Source: Urechis unicinctus
Taxonomy: Eukaryota > Annelida > Polychaeta > Xenopneusta > Urechidae
DNA length: 64,000 nt
Reading direction: 5' to 3'
NCBI GenBank assembly: GCA_034190875.2
Contig: CM067358.1
Coordinates: forward strand, 46,913,827 to 46,977,826
Shown here piece by piece: positions 25,970 to 39,383 of the stretch (position 1 is its first letter; each line of letters begins with the position of its first letter). Below the pieces are notes generated by a model. It saw only the letters and a list, made by a program, of their open reading frames with translations. It ran no database searches and had not been told where the DNA came from. The position numbers were made by a program, and so were the translations under genes.

Positions 25970-27180
25970 ATATAATGTGGGACCCTTAACACGAAATGGA
26001 TAATTGGTGGACATGAAGTGGATGCTTGTATGCATCTGCATCAACAAGCCACAACAAAAATACACAAATATGGTGTTGTTTTGGTGGTTTCGATTCGCAA
26101 AGGAACAGCGAGCTGATGGTTTGGTTAGAACTTCCACAAATAGCCATCGACGATCAGTTTGGCGGTCGCAGTTGACGACACAAGCACGCAATATAATAGT
26201 AGTGGTCATCAACTAAATCACGAATGGATTCCTTGGACAGATATAATAGCCTCGACAATGTTTATTTTCGCCTTGAATGCCAGTTCGTCTCTTGTCGTTA
26301 CAACCACCTATTTTAGACCATCGCCTGTAATTGGAGTAGATGGTGAGTTTCTGCTAGTGGTCTGCATAATTAGACATTTTCTCGTTGAAGTGATCGACCA
26401 CACTTACAAAATTTATCGTGATTCGTGACATAAAGAGAACAAAAATGATAGTACCCTAGTGTGTCAACGCTATTGTCATTTGAATCAATTTATATTATGT
26501 ACTTAGTGCAAGGAATCTGTTTTCAATCAGACATTGTATGTTTTTAATATTTCCTCCATTCCCACCAAGAAGCTCGAAACGTTACAATTCAATCAATTGT
26601 AATCACACAACATTTTTATGAAGTTCATTACCTTAATGTGTCTATTAATAATATGTTCACTTCCAGTAAAACAAGGAAATCTGCTGACGGTTGTTTGATA
26701 AAAGTCTAGATAAAAAAGGATATTGACTGCTTTAAACAAGCTCGTAATTGTTGTACACCATTATAAGCACTCAGGGGGTTGAATTTCTAACAACAGTACA
26801 ATAAGCCAATGTGATTTTTTTCAAGGATGTACATTCGTTGTGCATAAACTTGACATCGATCCATTATAATTCAATGGTCTTTTGCTTGCTTATGCGTCGT
26901 TTACGAGACTAGTACACTCTATCTTCAATGGAAACGGCTAGCACGAATCTGTCGAAATATTGCTTTTATTCTGCTTGTAGATGTATTCATGACTGATATC
27001 AAGATACACCGTCTTCCAATAATCTCTAGCAACACATATCACCCGGCAGATTAAATGGATCCCTTCTTTATAGCCCATAAAGCTAAATTGAATTACCTCC
27101 CCTGCGTACGCTTAAGTCTCTAACAACAAAGGAATTCCATTTCTACGACTCTCACCCCTTGATACGATCTCTTCATTGTG
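25970..27180 (+). repeat. Diverged dispersed repeat C, copy 2
   Basis: The 5' part matches 20,585-20,660. The 3' part (about 26,950-27,120) matches both 20,680-20,830 and 31,630-31,790, with shared landmarks such as a cgaaatattgctttt/cgacatattgctgtt stretch and an acacat-tcaccc run before an aaatgg. The copies are old. Confidence 0.5.
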
Positions 27181-30100
27181 CAATAATATTCATCACTAGC
27201 GTCGTTCTCGGTTGGTTATGGCTCTGTTGATAAAGATTCACGTCTATAGTATACCACAAGTTAATGGCACCTTTAACGTTGATACAAAACTCAACAAGTT
27301 ACATCCAAATAGCACGTAGGGGCTTTGCATGTGCTGATGCTATTCAAACCATTAAGAGATACGAATGTGTGATTATAAACTACCACAGGTTCATAACTCA
27401 TTCATCATTAATATATGAGATGCCATTAATATGAGAAAAAGGTTGATATGCGCACCGATAAAATAACATGCGACTATAGCACCTGACCCATCACGGTTTA
27501 GGCAAATATAACGGCATGTAGCGATAGCGTTGTTGAACATCAATCAATTAACATTATGTGGTTATTGTAGAGGCCAATTTTGATTCGGCCAATGTATGCA
27601 TTTTGGCTGCAAGTGTTAAAGATGTGCAACCGACAGCATCAACAAAATGACACGTAGCCAGAATTGTAACGTTTCTATTGCACTGATGAGAAACTCATGA
27701 ATAATTAGTGGCTCCTGCTATTAGGCCCCACCCATTTGCCACAATCAAGACTATAAACAGTAGAGTAAGATGTGCTCGCACTAAGATTAATGTCGAACAC
27801 CTTAAGGGAAATCGGACATGCAATGACTCGTCCTTGTTTATGCATACACCCCGTACATTGAGGGTATAAATCTGAGACGCCTGTTGGACAAATCCTAACA
27901 GAAACTATGATTGCACCTCGAAATACACTATCACTAAGTGATAAGGCTTCAAAATAAAAATATTAAAATTCGTGTCAGCCACCGTTTTTCATCTACTTGT
28001 GTACATATGTACCCTTAATTTTGGCATTTTGATGATAACTGTTATTTTTCATGCAGAAGTCAATATTTTCTTCGTGCAGTTATGCGTTGATGTATATAAA
28101 CAGCTGTACATATAAGGGATTTCTGTTTCAATTATACTTACGTGATTTGCCAACTCATTGCTGAAACAAAACTCGCTGCAATATAATCGATTGCAGCTTT
28201 CAGGGCCTTGTCTATCTTAGATTAACTTCAAGCCATTTAGGGTTATTTACAGCTCTAGGAAAATCAAGAAAATTCCACTCTAATGGTAGCATAGAAAAGG
28301 GCCCATGAAACAGCATTTTGACAAAGAGACATTATCATTCTAGGGGTTGTGTGTTCCAAAAAAAGAAAATTAAGTGCCATTTTTGAAATTGTCGTACTTT
28401 GAATTCGATGCACAAGTATACACATTAATATTGACATTTTGTTAACTGGCAAAACATGGAGTGAAAGGTATGCAATGCGTGAATATCTCACTTGTTTAGA
28501 CGTGTACAATACGGATTAATTCGAAGTACATCCAACGTAACGGAATCTTTGTAATTAGCGTTTTGTTCTATATTGGGCATCTTATTCAAAAATCTCAATA
28601 GCAATCGCTGAAGAGAAGAACAGCGAAAGAGGGAACAATATTTTAGTTAAACCAATGTCGGTTCTACGCGAAATCACCGACGCCTTTCAGGTTTTTGTAG
28701 GACAATGAGAGAGATTTTTTTGCTCTTCGGTCTTCCTCTTAAACAGGCTCAAGCTGCATCTAATAGAGTCCGCATGCCATCCGACATGTGTGTGATACAA
28801 AGCATATGTAGCTGTGCCAGAGATAAACGAATTTGGATTGTATGGTATTCAGACATTGCTATGTGTGATTCAATCCAATTTATTGAATTATATTAATGAA
28901 TAGCAGATTACCATATGTTGTCAAACAATTGCTTCACTCACAAGTGCATATGCATATCATGGTTTTCACATGAACTTGCAAATTTCATGTGTGATCTTGA
29001 TTGATAGGTAGCATTAAATCCTACAACTTCAGAACCACGTGCTTTTCGTGAGATGACACATCAGATCGAGTCATAACTTATTTCGTAGACCATGACACAT
29101 CAGATCCGTCATAGAGTGAATAGCATGGATTTTTATGTCTTAGGCCATAACCAAAAGTAAATGCAATTTATTTATCCGTCATAGGGCAACAATGCAAGAT
29201 CTAGCGTAATGGATTGAAGTATGGTAAATGCGATCGATTCCCTTTTACATTGATCCCATGTCATTTTTACCAAAAATATTTCTATTCATTACATGAATCA
29301 TCATTGGTGATCAGAATCAATGTCGCACAATTTTTTTCTACTGACAATCAGACAAGATCGGCGTGACATGACTATTGTCGATAAAAATATATGGTGTTTA
29401 CATTGCCGAGTCTATTGCTTAAACTCTGTTTGTGTATTATCTCACCTACTGTGAAATACAGTGACAATCCATTACGTGCAAAGCACGTTACATTGTGTTG
29501 AGTATGCTCAAAAGGGAACGAGTACATAATAATAATTCAATAACGTTTATCACCGCCGCCAAACTGACATGTTCATATCTAAGTGTTAAATTTGCTCGAG
29601 TTAAGTGTTCGGTATATTTACTGAGTTGTCGCCATTTCCAATACAGACGCAGATATTGAGAAAGTGTGGTCATAAGGCCTACTACAAAAATGCATTTTTT
29701 ACATGCAGTGTTGTGATTTATATATAGGGGTTTATTCTATCGAATTGTGAATACCGATTCTAACATGTCATCTGCTGACTGCTATGAGACCCATAGAACG
29801 TACCGACGAATTAGTTTCCCATATACAACAACCATGACCCGGATTTACTAACGAGCTCGTCTCAAATTATCCGACGCAAGGATAAAGCACCATTAATTAA
29901 ATTCATAAATGGTTTCGCCACAACTGTGTCGTGCCGACGGATCTCGATAACCATTGAGTTATTACTTGCCAGTAATTAAGGCAAAATAATGTGACTAGTT
30001 ATTGTTAAAATAGCAGTTTAACAGACGTTATCGTAACAAATATGGCTTTTTGCATAGCACTTATGCACGTCTACTGTTTAACAAAATGTTGATGTGCTGT

Positions 30101-30304
30101 ACATTTTATGCACATACATTGAAAATGATATAAATTTCATGACCATGAACTAGCACGCTTTATGCCCCTCGTGTCCATGACAGAATTCGACAACTGACCA
30201 AACCATTTCAATATGAAGCTGGAACCAAATTATTAAATGGCTGCATATTTATCTTCTAAATCTCCCATGGTGGTTCACAAAATGGCTAAACGGCTGCCCA
30301 TTTA

Positions 30305-30585
30305 TACCTTATTGCCGATAGCTACAAGAAATCGACATATAACCCCTTAAGCCAAATCCAGACCAGTACGTACGAGGATCAGGGAGAGATTATCTAAGCA
30401 ACCGATGTAATCCGTCAATATATCTAATATATGCACGGTCCAGTGACATTGGTGTTACTGTAATATTTGCTTTCACTATATCCATTAATTGCTTATTACA
30501 AACAAATATATATATATCACGGGCGGCATGTTATCAATTCACGCCTTATACATTGAATTATTGTTCTAAATCTAGATCTTGAAAC
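30305..30585. other. Extra 280 bp segment inside B1
   Basis: B2 reads continuously through an actttatgaagctgtttagc stretch, whereas B1 is interrupted between the two halves of this motif by about 280 bp with a short (TA)n run. It is either an insertion in B1 or a deletion in the ancestor of B2-B4. No terminal repeats were found. Confidence 0.5.
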
Positions 30586-30825
30586 ATCTTCATAAAGTCG
30601 TTCATGTTGCCTATATATCACAATCCAATCGATTGCAAATCTAAATACAAATCACCTAACATATTGCATGGATACTTTCTTCATTGCGTATTAAACACCA
30701 TTTGGCACGCTTTTATACATGCTCTGGGCAACAAATTGGAATGCCAAACACATATTCTTTTCAGGTAGAGGCTCATCAAGCGTTGAATCGTCATAGCTCT
30801 CGTAAAGATACATACTGAACTTATA

Positions 30826-30935
30826 GTATTGAGCCTCTAGGCCCATCACTTCGGATACGAAAACGACCCATTAACACCGTCTTCAATCTAATTACCGATA
30901 ATCGTGCAAGATCCGTCCTAAGGGAAGAATTAGTA
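30826..30935 (-). repeat. Unusually conserved 110 bp core of block B (B1 copy)
   Basis: Over about 95-100 bp this stretch differs from 55,015-55,125 at only about three positions, while the surrounding block differs at roughly one base in five. Minus-strand translation gives RTDLARLSVIRLKTVLMGRF, also seen in B2, but the frame is lost in B3 and B4, so protein coding is not supported. Confidence 0.6.
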
Positions 30936-31599
30936 ACACAGAATATAATCCAATGCAAATGCTCTGTATTTCCAAAGCCAGTATATATATGTTGATATAT
31001 ATGTATACATATATCTATGCTGAATACAGATAATGATAATAAACACAAGGCAAATACCCAGGCAATCATCAATCCGTTCCTTTAATATTACTGACTTACG
31101 CTAATTTTAGCAACTCTTTTTATGCATCTTTTCAGCGTTACGATCTAGATGGCGGGGCATATCGAATTACCTTTTAAAATGATATGTTTATACATACTTT
31201 GTGGGAGCCACAGCCATACCAGCATATTATTGGATGTGATGTGGTTACCTGGGCGCATATGCATTTTATTTATATTGCCATATATGGCGAGCTCCGATTA
31301 TTGGTTGTGTTACCTGTATCTTAAGATTATGACCCTCAAAACGTTTCAATTTAAATAATATTTCTATTCGAAATATGTTTACCTAGAAGAAAATCTGGAA
31401 ATTATTGCGGTTGTTTGATATTAAAATAGAAAGTGATTGTATATGTGTTACAAGATCATTAATGCTTTACTCTCTAATTCTAAATTACGATTGATCATTA
31501 TCAGCTTTCAAGTGGTTCAATTGTATGGGGAAAAAACAACACGCGGCCGATATAATTAAGCTTATTCACTATAAGGAGGTGAAAGTCATGTTGCTTCAA

Positions 31600-31960
31600 T
31601 CTGCAATGGAAGCCGCTTGCATGAATTGATCGACATATTGCTGTTATTCCGTTGATCGCTGCATTCACAGTACAGATATCTTAATATGCAGACAATTCGT
31701 CTCGACACATTTCACCCATCATAAATGGTTAGGATTCTGTCTTTTAAGTCAATAAACCCTGATTATATCACCTTGATGAGGTTACCCACTCCTTGTAGAT
31801 CGCTGAAGTCCGATAACATCAAACTAATGCTAGTTCTATTTTTATGCCCACTTGATAAGATCGCATTGCTGTGCAGGCTTCATCAACAGCGCTGTTTTCG
31901 GGTTTTGCGTCTATATCTATCTGCGTTGGTCCATTAGTATGTCTACACTTTACTTAAATA
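31600..31960 (+). repeat. Diverged dispersed repeat C, copy 3
   Basis: Ordered weak similarity to 26,940-27,120 (cgacatattgctgttatt, then a gacacatttcaccc run before aaatgg, then tatatcaccttg against gaattacctcc). Boundaries are approximate. Confidence 0.4.
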
Positions 31961-32280
31961 TGATGGCGTCTTAAACGTAGATAACCCTGACAGTATATTC
32001 AACATATGCTTGATGCAATTCATGTCATTTAAGGTTTCTAAGTTTATTATGAAGAAATACGTGCAGCCCTAATATGCTTTGATGTAATGCGTATGAGTTT
32101 GTAGATAACATTAGCGTGTCGAGCAAATAATCTAGGTTTACTCAAATACGCCATGTGTTTTTTTGCAAGGATATGTAGAAAATAACAAGTGTATACGGAG
32201 TCAAAATGTAGGCTTTGCGTTTGCAATGGTCATCAATGGTCATTGGATGTTCCACCGGCTGTATTAATATCACCACATCA

Positions 32281-32343
32281 CATATTTCCTATATATATTA
32301 ATATATCTATTCCTAATATGTATTACCTAGATAGAATATATAT

Positions 32344-32380
<37 letters not shown>

Positions 32381-32513
32381 TATATATATATGTATATATA
32401 CGTATATTTATATCATATATGCTATATATGTCTCTTATTTTTATATATGGTGTATGCATGCAAATATATAGTGGTTATTTATGCTAATACATATATGTTT
32501 ACAATATATGTAC

Positions 32514-32544
<31 letters not shown>

Positions 32545-32640
32545 TATAACTAAATGCGTTTGTGCTTGTCAGTGTGTGTGTGTGCGTGTTGTGTTCATGT
32601 GTGTTTGTTCCGCTGTGTTTGTGTGTGTGTTTCCTTTTTG
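32281..32640. repeat. AT-rich and (TG)n low-complexity tract
   Basis: Runs of (TA)n at about 32,346-32,375 and 32,527-32,549 are embedded in atat/gtat-rich DNA, followed by TG-rich DNA to about 32,633. Long Tyr/Ile and Cys/Val frames here come from the repeats and are not genes. Confidence 0.9.
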
Positions 32641-32659
32641 CAGCGACACAAACAGTGTT

Positions 32660-34740
32660 TGCTAACTAGCGCTGTGCTCGCTCATGTCGACCCATCTTCT
32701 TTTGTGTTTGCTGCCAGTTATAGTTTAGGGATAGTTAATGCGATAATACTCTCATAAAGCACGGACGTCGGATCTAGTATGATAATGATGAGAGGATGTA
32801 ATCATATGATACAAACCGAACAAATATTGTAGCAAGCGATGACGCATCTGAATCGTTACCTTAATGCTATCTCACTAGAGTCGATAGCACCCTCAACGAA
32901 AGCCAACTTGAATACATAATGTAACGCCATGACTGTAATAATAATTATGAATGGATAATTGTTAAATGGGAACGTTTGCATTTGTTACATGAACCATCAA
33001 TGTACCAGAAGGTATTGCTTAGGACGTTAGGACGTTTTCTTTAATTTAGCATCCAGCACATCCACGTTGTTTCTACATCTCTAACGTAGCAAACGATATC
33101 ATGCATTATCTGCTCTCTAATTTTACCAGCCTTTCATCGATGACAACATCTAATCTAATTTCTTCTTTACGCATTCATTCGTATTATTTCAGGAAACTTT
33201 TCGTCATATTGTGCTTGATAGTTACTGTAACACATTACTTAAATGTTGTCTTGTACCCGGCGAATAGGTGTCCTTAGGTCTCCGTCTAACATCGGTATGC
33301 AGATACTGGGATCGAACAGTGTAGTTGCGGCACTAATCATGCTGGAACAAGTGAAGCCAGTCACAGTCTCGCCAAATCGTTTTTTATGGCATTCTGTTCT
33401 CCACTCTTCATAACCTATTACCTGATGGCATAACCCGGCCCATGCTCTTGATTTTTTTCACCATAAACCTTTAAACATAATGTCGCATCATGCGGCAGGG
33501 AGATTGCCAATTAGTTTTACTGTCATATTATATGACGCTCGATTACTGGGCAAGCATATTGCGCTCTGGGTGTATGCAAGACATGTCTGGTACTTTTACC
33601 GTTACCCCATCAACAACGATGTTTCCTAACGTGGCGATTATTTTGCCTGGGCAATGTGGCAAATTCACAATGCAATGGTCGCACATTTGACACGTAAGGG
33701 GTTAAAGATCGTCCAATGAATCAACGCCATCTAATGACCTGCTGTGAGTGTGTAAGATAACACCAGCCACTCTAGTTGAAGACGTGTGATGTGTTATCAG
33801 ATTGCTGATTATTTCGGGTAGCTAGTCCTTCAAATTGATGAGTCAGCGAATAAATCCTATGACTGGCAGTATGGAAAATAGGTTGCCACAACCCGACATC
33901 CACTGCTATTACTTCTATTACGTAATATTAATCTTGCCAAAGAAATCTGGTAGAAATGTATTAGTTAGTCAGCGCAGTTAATCACCAATTACACTGCGGC
34001 TTCACAGTTGCATACTGCATGAATAAATTTCCATATAATCTTATTTTAATCGATACGTAATTCAATTAATCTCGTAGCCAATATCCATTAGTATCAGCAT
34101 TAAGGAATCGAGACATTGCGTGCAGTAGCGTGATAAAAAGAACACTAAATATATCAGCTTGAATATAAATGTGGGATTTGACGTTAATCCAATTTGGTAC
34201 GCAGTTAAAGACGAAAGGTTGTTATTAACGCAGGAATGAAATATCGCTAAGATGATTTGCATCTAGTGTATAATAAATTAACCAGATTGTAATTCGCTTT
34301 TATGTATTAATGAGAAAATTGTCAGTAGATAGTCAATAATATGATTGTTCATTTCTTACTTTATTTTATTCCATCAATATTTATAAACTTGGAGGCATAT
34401 TCTATCATTGCTGTATTGCTGCTCGAATTCCAAGCCTTTTCTCCGATGAAATTAAAATCCAACGTACAATGAATATTATTTTTCATGCATTGTTGTGGTA
34501 AATGACAGAGTGCAGTTTACATTTGATATTATCCTGAACAATAACATCGCACGTCAATATTGTCTACACTCCATACTTGGTAAATATTGCAGTCAATCTT
34601 TGCAAACACAAGTACATTTCTCTATTTAAGTTTTGCATACACGATTTGGCCACTCCCACTTGAACACTGAGCACGTAACACAGTGATCAATTGCAGCCTA
34701 TGGAGCCATGTTTATCTTTAATCAACTCCAGCAACACCAC
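32660..34740. other. 2 kb with no recognisable gene
   Basis: AT-rich DNA without long frames, domains or clear copies elsewhere in the window. Confidence 0.5.
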
Positions 34741-36229
34741 CCTCTGGTACGGTGTTCATCGCGAGGGAAATCAAGAACGTTGCTGTTGACGACCTTATAA
34801 TAGCTCCAGGAACTGAACATGGTATTGTGTCTGTTCTGGAAAAAAGACCGTCTCGCTGCCTTTCCAATCAAATTCTTTGTAGTACTGCTGCTGTAATAAT
34901 ACCTAAAGTTGAACTTTTAATTATGGCCCAATTGCAATTTCAATTAAAACAGCAGTCGTAATTTCCATTAAACCAGAGGTAAGCATTGCGCATTGTTTTG
35001 CGAATTATGATTTCAAACATGTTAATTTGTCAGTTAAAGTGCAGTAATAATGTAAATCTCCAACAACCCTGGCACCAGGATTATATGAAACATTATAGAA
35101 CCATCTGCCTTTCCTACAGACAGGATGATCCCTCTACATGAAAACAATACAGACACCATTATCTGCGTCATAATTGTGCCGTGTAGCCTTGTTTGCGTCG
35201 AACCATAAAATCGAGTACTATCCGCAGGTTTCAATGCAATCGACCGTTTGCGTTGAGGAAAGTATATAATGCAAACCAAGTGACTCAACAGCGATCGTAA
35301 TGACTCTTCAAATAATAAACCTTATCAAAGCAGTCTGAGAGGTGGTCTTTAAAATGTCAAAAGCGGATATACCAAAAGAGCTTGAAGTGGACATAAAAAT
35401 GTAACCAGGCTTCTGTCTTGCTTCTCGACAGACAAAGAGAGAGCCTCATGTGTTATCAATAGAATGGCCCGTATGTGACCATTAGGCAATGCATTAATGC
35501 AGTATGCTGTCCATTAAGGATAGAGCAAAAGCAAATGTAAAACTTTCGAGAGCCACTTAATTGAGCCATATGAAAAGTAGAGATAGAATCAATGGCGGTG
35601 GTGGGTTACATTGGTTATAGTGTCACTGTAACTGTCCCTACCCGAGTGTCGTTTATTAACATTTTTAGCAAAATACGACGAAATAATCCATAACATTTTT
35701 ATGCGTAAACGAAATCATAATTTTCTACATAAAACGACTAAAGCTGCGGACTGGATACATACAACATACGTGATTCACTGTATATATCTTATATCGGGCC
35801 CGTTTTATCCGAGATGTTTGGCACTAAACTTACGGCGTTGTCTTCGGATTTATGTATTAATGGCTTCGGAAATATTGAAGACCATAATTCCGAAGAGTCA
35901 ATTTATATGTTGATTTTTTGTGTACGAGATAGTATCCCATAATAAAATTATTTGCTTTATATGTTCAACTGGAATCACAATATGACATTACACGTAAGTT
36001 CTTATCTAAAATAACGGAACCGGCTGTAGTACTGAGCCAAACAGTCATTATGCTCCTGATGTAACAGGTCACACATTATCTACGTAGATTCCGGAATCAT
36101 GTTGGTTGTAAAGGTTACTTCCTAGGAACACAGTTAACACTGGTCTAGTACCTGTCAAAACCCAGCAAGAATAAGAGAACTATTTGTACGTCCCAAGAGA
36201 TCTATTTATTACGACCTCTTAATGACCAG

Positions 36230-37744
36230 GGGCCGTATCCATAAAGAAACTTAAGTCCGCAAACTCAGGTTTTTGAGACTGCAAGCTGAGCTGGCCGTCT
36301 TATCCGTATCCAAAAAGAATCTTAAGTCTCCTAGCGTGCTCAACTCTGAGTCAGCTGGGTAGCTGACTTAAGTTCGCTAGCTCAAACTTAAAAATGGCGG
36401 TCCAACGGTAATGTAACCAGAAAAATGATTTTACAGATCTAAATAAGAACATGTATGTTCTTAAAATTAACGAAAACATAATCAGCCGTTCATTATTTAT
36501 GACACATCAATTTTTATCGGGATATTTGAATTATTTACGCAGCAAGTTGTTTTCGTAAAAGCGAAGCGGGGAATTTTTCACAAACAACGGGTCGCTTAGG
36601 AGAGGCTGTTGTTTCCTAGAAAGCGAGGCAGCTTGCAGCAGTCTAGCTCCGAATTAGGAGTGTTTTGCGGGATAATCTGAGTGAATGGGGGTTTCCAAGT
36701 GAATAGAATATCCATTCACGATTGGTCATGTTACAGATAAATTTCTTAAACTTCATTAATCAAAACAATGGCGCCAAGATTCACGTTTCGTATGATTGAA
36801 TATAAGAAAAGCAGGTGCCAAGCCTACAAGTCTATGAATCCACTTCATGATAAAATGGCAGATATTGAAAGTGCCCCCAAAGCACACCAACGACAAGGGT
36901 TATTTTGCGATAAAAAAAACTCCGCTTTATACGTCAAATACAACGACACGTCATAGTCTAATGACGCGCAGTGACCCAGTAACGCGCGAATTCCAACGGA
37001 CTGTCAAACAACAAAACTCAACAAGGATTGTTTGTATTCATCGTGGAAAAATAATGTTATTAGTGCAAGCATGGTCGATGGAATTATTTCCCAATCGTGT
37101 GGATTAGCCGTGATTATATTGCCGATTATAAGAGCTAGCCAGTTTGCAAATCGTCTCCATAAGAAACAATGGTTCATCGTGCCGCTGGCGTTGTGGTCAT
37201 GTTCATGGATAACAATCATTACATTTACAGTGCCGTAGATTGCTGAGAATATATTGAAATTCGTATATTATACCTGATATCACCGTATACTATACATGAT
37301 ACCATAAAATTTTGTACAGTCGGATTGAATTAAGGTGAGTGACATATTCATAAACAACCGGTTTAAAGACTATTCCTTTTTACTTTGTTTTGATAAACGA
37401 TAAGTTGATAACGACAGTAGACTGCTAGACCCTACTAGGTCTAGATTTTATTATATAAAATAGTCAGACTAGACCACTTCCATTCCTCCGTCTAAAACGA
37501 CCATTCTTTGCCACTATATTCTATTTTCTGTCTAATGAACACAGAGACAAACTATGATCGCGAAGGTACATGAGTGAAACTATAGCCACTAATCGTTTTT
37601 GGCTGTTTGCCAGCCTTGAGCTAGCGGTCTCAGCTGAGCTCGCTAACAATTTGTTTTGTGGATACGCCTGAGTTCGCGGACTCAGCTTAGCACGCCGACT
37701 CAAGTTAAGACGACTCAAGTTAAGATTCTTTATGGATACGGCCC
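36230..37744. mobile_element. Non-autonomous PIF/Harbinger-type DNA transposon, 1,515 bp
   Basis: The termini are inverted repeats beginning GGGCCGTATCCATAAAGAA, then continuing imperfectly for over 100 bp with subterminal repeats: further GTATCCA-type copies near 36,303 and 37,669, and CTTAAGT/ACTCAAGTTAAG motifs. It is flanked by a 3 bp CAG duplication (36,227-36,229 and 37,745-37,747). A1 has the empty site at 1,779-1,781. GGGCC ends with CWG or TWA 3 bp duplications are the signature of PIF/Harbinger elements. Internal frames (36,768-36,956; 36,847-37,107; 37,032-37,238; minus 37,004-37,219) show no DDE transposase or Myb-like domain I recognise, so it should depend on transposase in trans. 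The insertion post-dates the A1/A2 duplication, or was lost precisely from A1 (less likely). Confidence 0.8.
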
Positions 37745-38439
37745 CAGATGTCCACTTCCGCCGATGTGTTTTTGCCGGGGTTGACTAGGGGTATATTGAA
37801 TTATAGGGGCAGGCGAGACGCAGCCCATTTTTTCTAGACCTAGCCCCCCAAATAAGAATATATTTTCTAAGCAAGAAATTTAGCTCACATGCCATAATTT
37901 TTTCGATATATATGTACGTTAATCATGCATTAAAAAAAACATGGTTAACATAGCTTATATGTGATTGCTTCGAACTCAGCATCACTAATACCATGATGCA
38001 ACTTTATCTGAATCAACATGCGGGCCACTGGTATTCATAGCACTCTGTTTCACATTGCACGCCAAGTACATTAAACCTCTGACGAAACCCGTTTACCGTG
38101 ATAGATTTATCAGGGCCTCTGCGCTCACGGTAGGTTTGCTATTGTTGCTTATGCACATGTCTGATTGACTTAATGCCTTCCATTTTTTTGAGTATCATCT
38201 ACGTAGAATTTGGGAACAGATATGTGTCGTTCAGTCAATATAATAACTCTTAATACCATGTAAAGGGTGCTACGTATTCAAGGACACTTTTGACATGTCA
38301 CAGTAACGTGTGTCATACTGCCTGTTATACGGACGTCATGATACATGACATCCTTAAGAGAATGTTAGTTGTATTCTTGGAACAGTAGTACCTTGTTATT
38401 ACGTAACAAGCCGCTGTCAAGCGAATCAGCAATAATATC

Positions 38440-38715
38440 ATTGATCAAAGATGCATTGATCCATGGGTGTTCATAAAGAGGCTATGTTGCGTGCGTCGCA
38501 GTGTTTCCCTGTTTGAATTTGTTTTAAACCCAATCATTTATTGTTGCAAGTGTATCTGGAAAAGCCACATAATCACTGAATGGCTCTATTTGTTCTCCGT
38601 ACACCTTACTTGTGTAGGTAACGACCGATGGCCGTAACATGTAGCAGCTTCTAATCTTTCTTTGCGAAGACCAGCAATGTGCATATGTATGTGGCCTGGG
38701 ATCATAAACAGTTTT
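38440..38715. other. A2-only segment of about 275 bp
   Basis: A1 runs directly from about 2,450 to 2,485 where A2 has this extra piece. It contains a 70-codon minus-strand frame with no recognisable domain. Confidence 0.5.
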
Positions 38716-39383
38716 TACACGGGCTGAATTGATCATGATGAATTAGGTCTTAAAGAAGGGTGGCACGCTAATTAAAGCCTGACACTGAAATGTCCGCGTA
38801 GATCCGACTCTAAATTGCAGATTAAAACCACGATGTGACAAAGGTGACTAGATCATTTTATCAACAAAACGTTTCCATGCTTGCTGTGTGCTAACATAAT
38901 TGATAAAGTGACATGCATGATCAACGTGGCTGTACATGTCATCTAATTGTAGTGTGTTCAAAGGGATATGACGTTTTATTGAATAACCATTGTACAGTGT
39001 TTTACATATCTATGTATTATTCATGCCGTAGATACATTGTCGCCTCAAGTTCGAAATCGTATTTGACGAATTTGGCCTTCGATTTTTAACTATTCGATGG
39101 TTTTTGAAGCTGCCCACCTGAGACAAACATGTCGTTCATAGTCTACGATCAAACAATTGATGTTATTTGCACGAAAAGTACCTTATGCACAACTTTGATC
39201 ATTAATAATGTTAGGCGCGGCATTTTATTCACAATTATATATGTGTGTGTGAGACAAAACTATTATTTTACTGCGCTGCATTTCTATCGGACCAAACTCA
39301 ACAAGCATCTACTAATCTACGATAACATTTTACCTTTTTTACCAATTACTATCGTTTCAATAACTTTTTGATTATTTGCCTGT

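Larger units (their letters stand above)
27665..31010 (-). repeat. Block B, inverted copy B1
   Basis: Reverse-complement similarity to 54,975-58,620. Anchors: 27,700-27,930 with 58,300-58,545; 28,620-28,700 with 57,520-57,605; 29,500-29,690 with 56,570-56,760; 30,590-30,720 with 55,190-55,210 and 55,860-55,960; 30,826-30,990 with 54,980-55,125. By eye the copy is about 80% identical in most parts. B1 lacks the roughly 630 bp seen at 55,225-55,850 in B2 and has an extra segment at 30,305-30,585. The (TA)n tract of the tandem units is only a short AT-rich stretch here (30,980-31,015). Confidence 0.85.

Noticed and set aside
32189-32665. 158-codon frame
   Set aside because: Runs through low-complexity TA/TG DNA.
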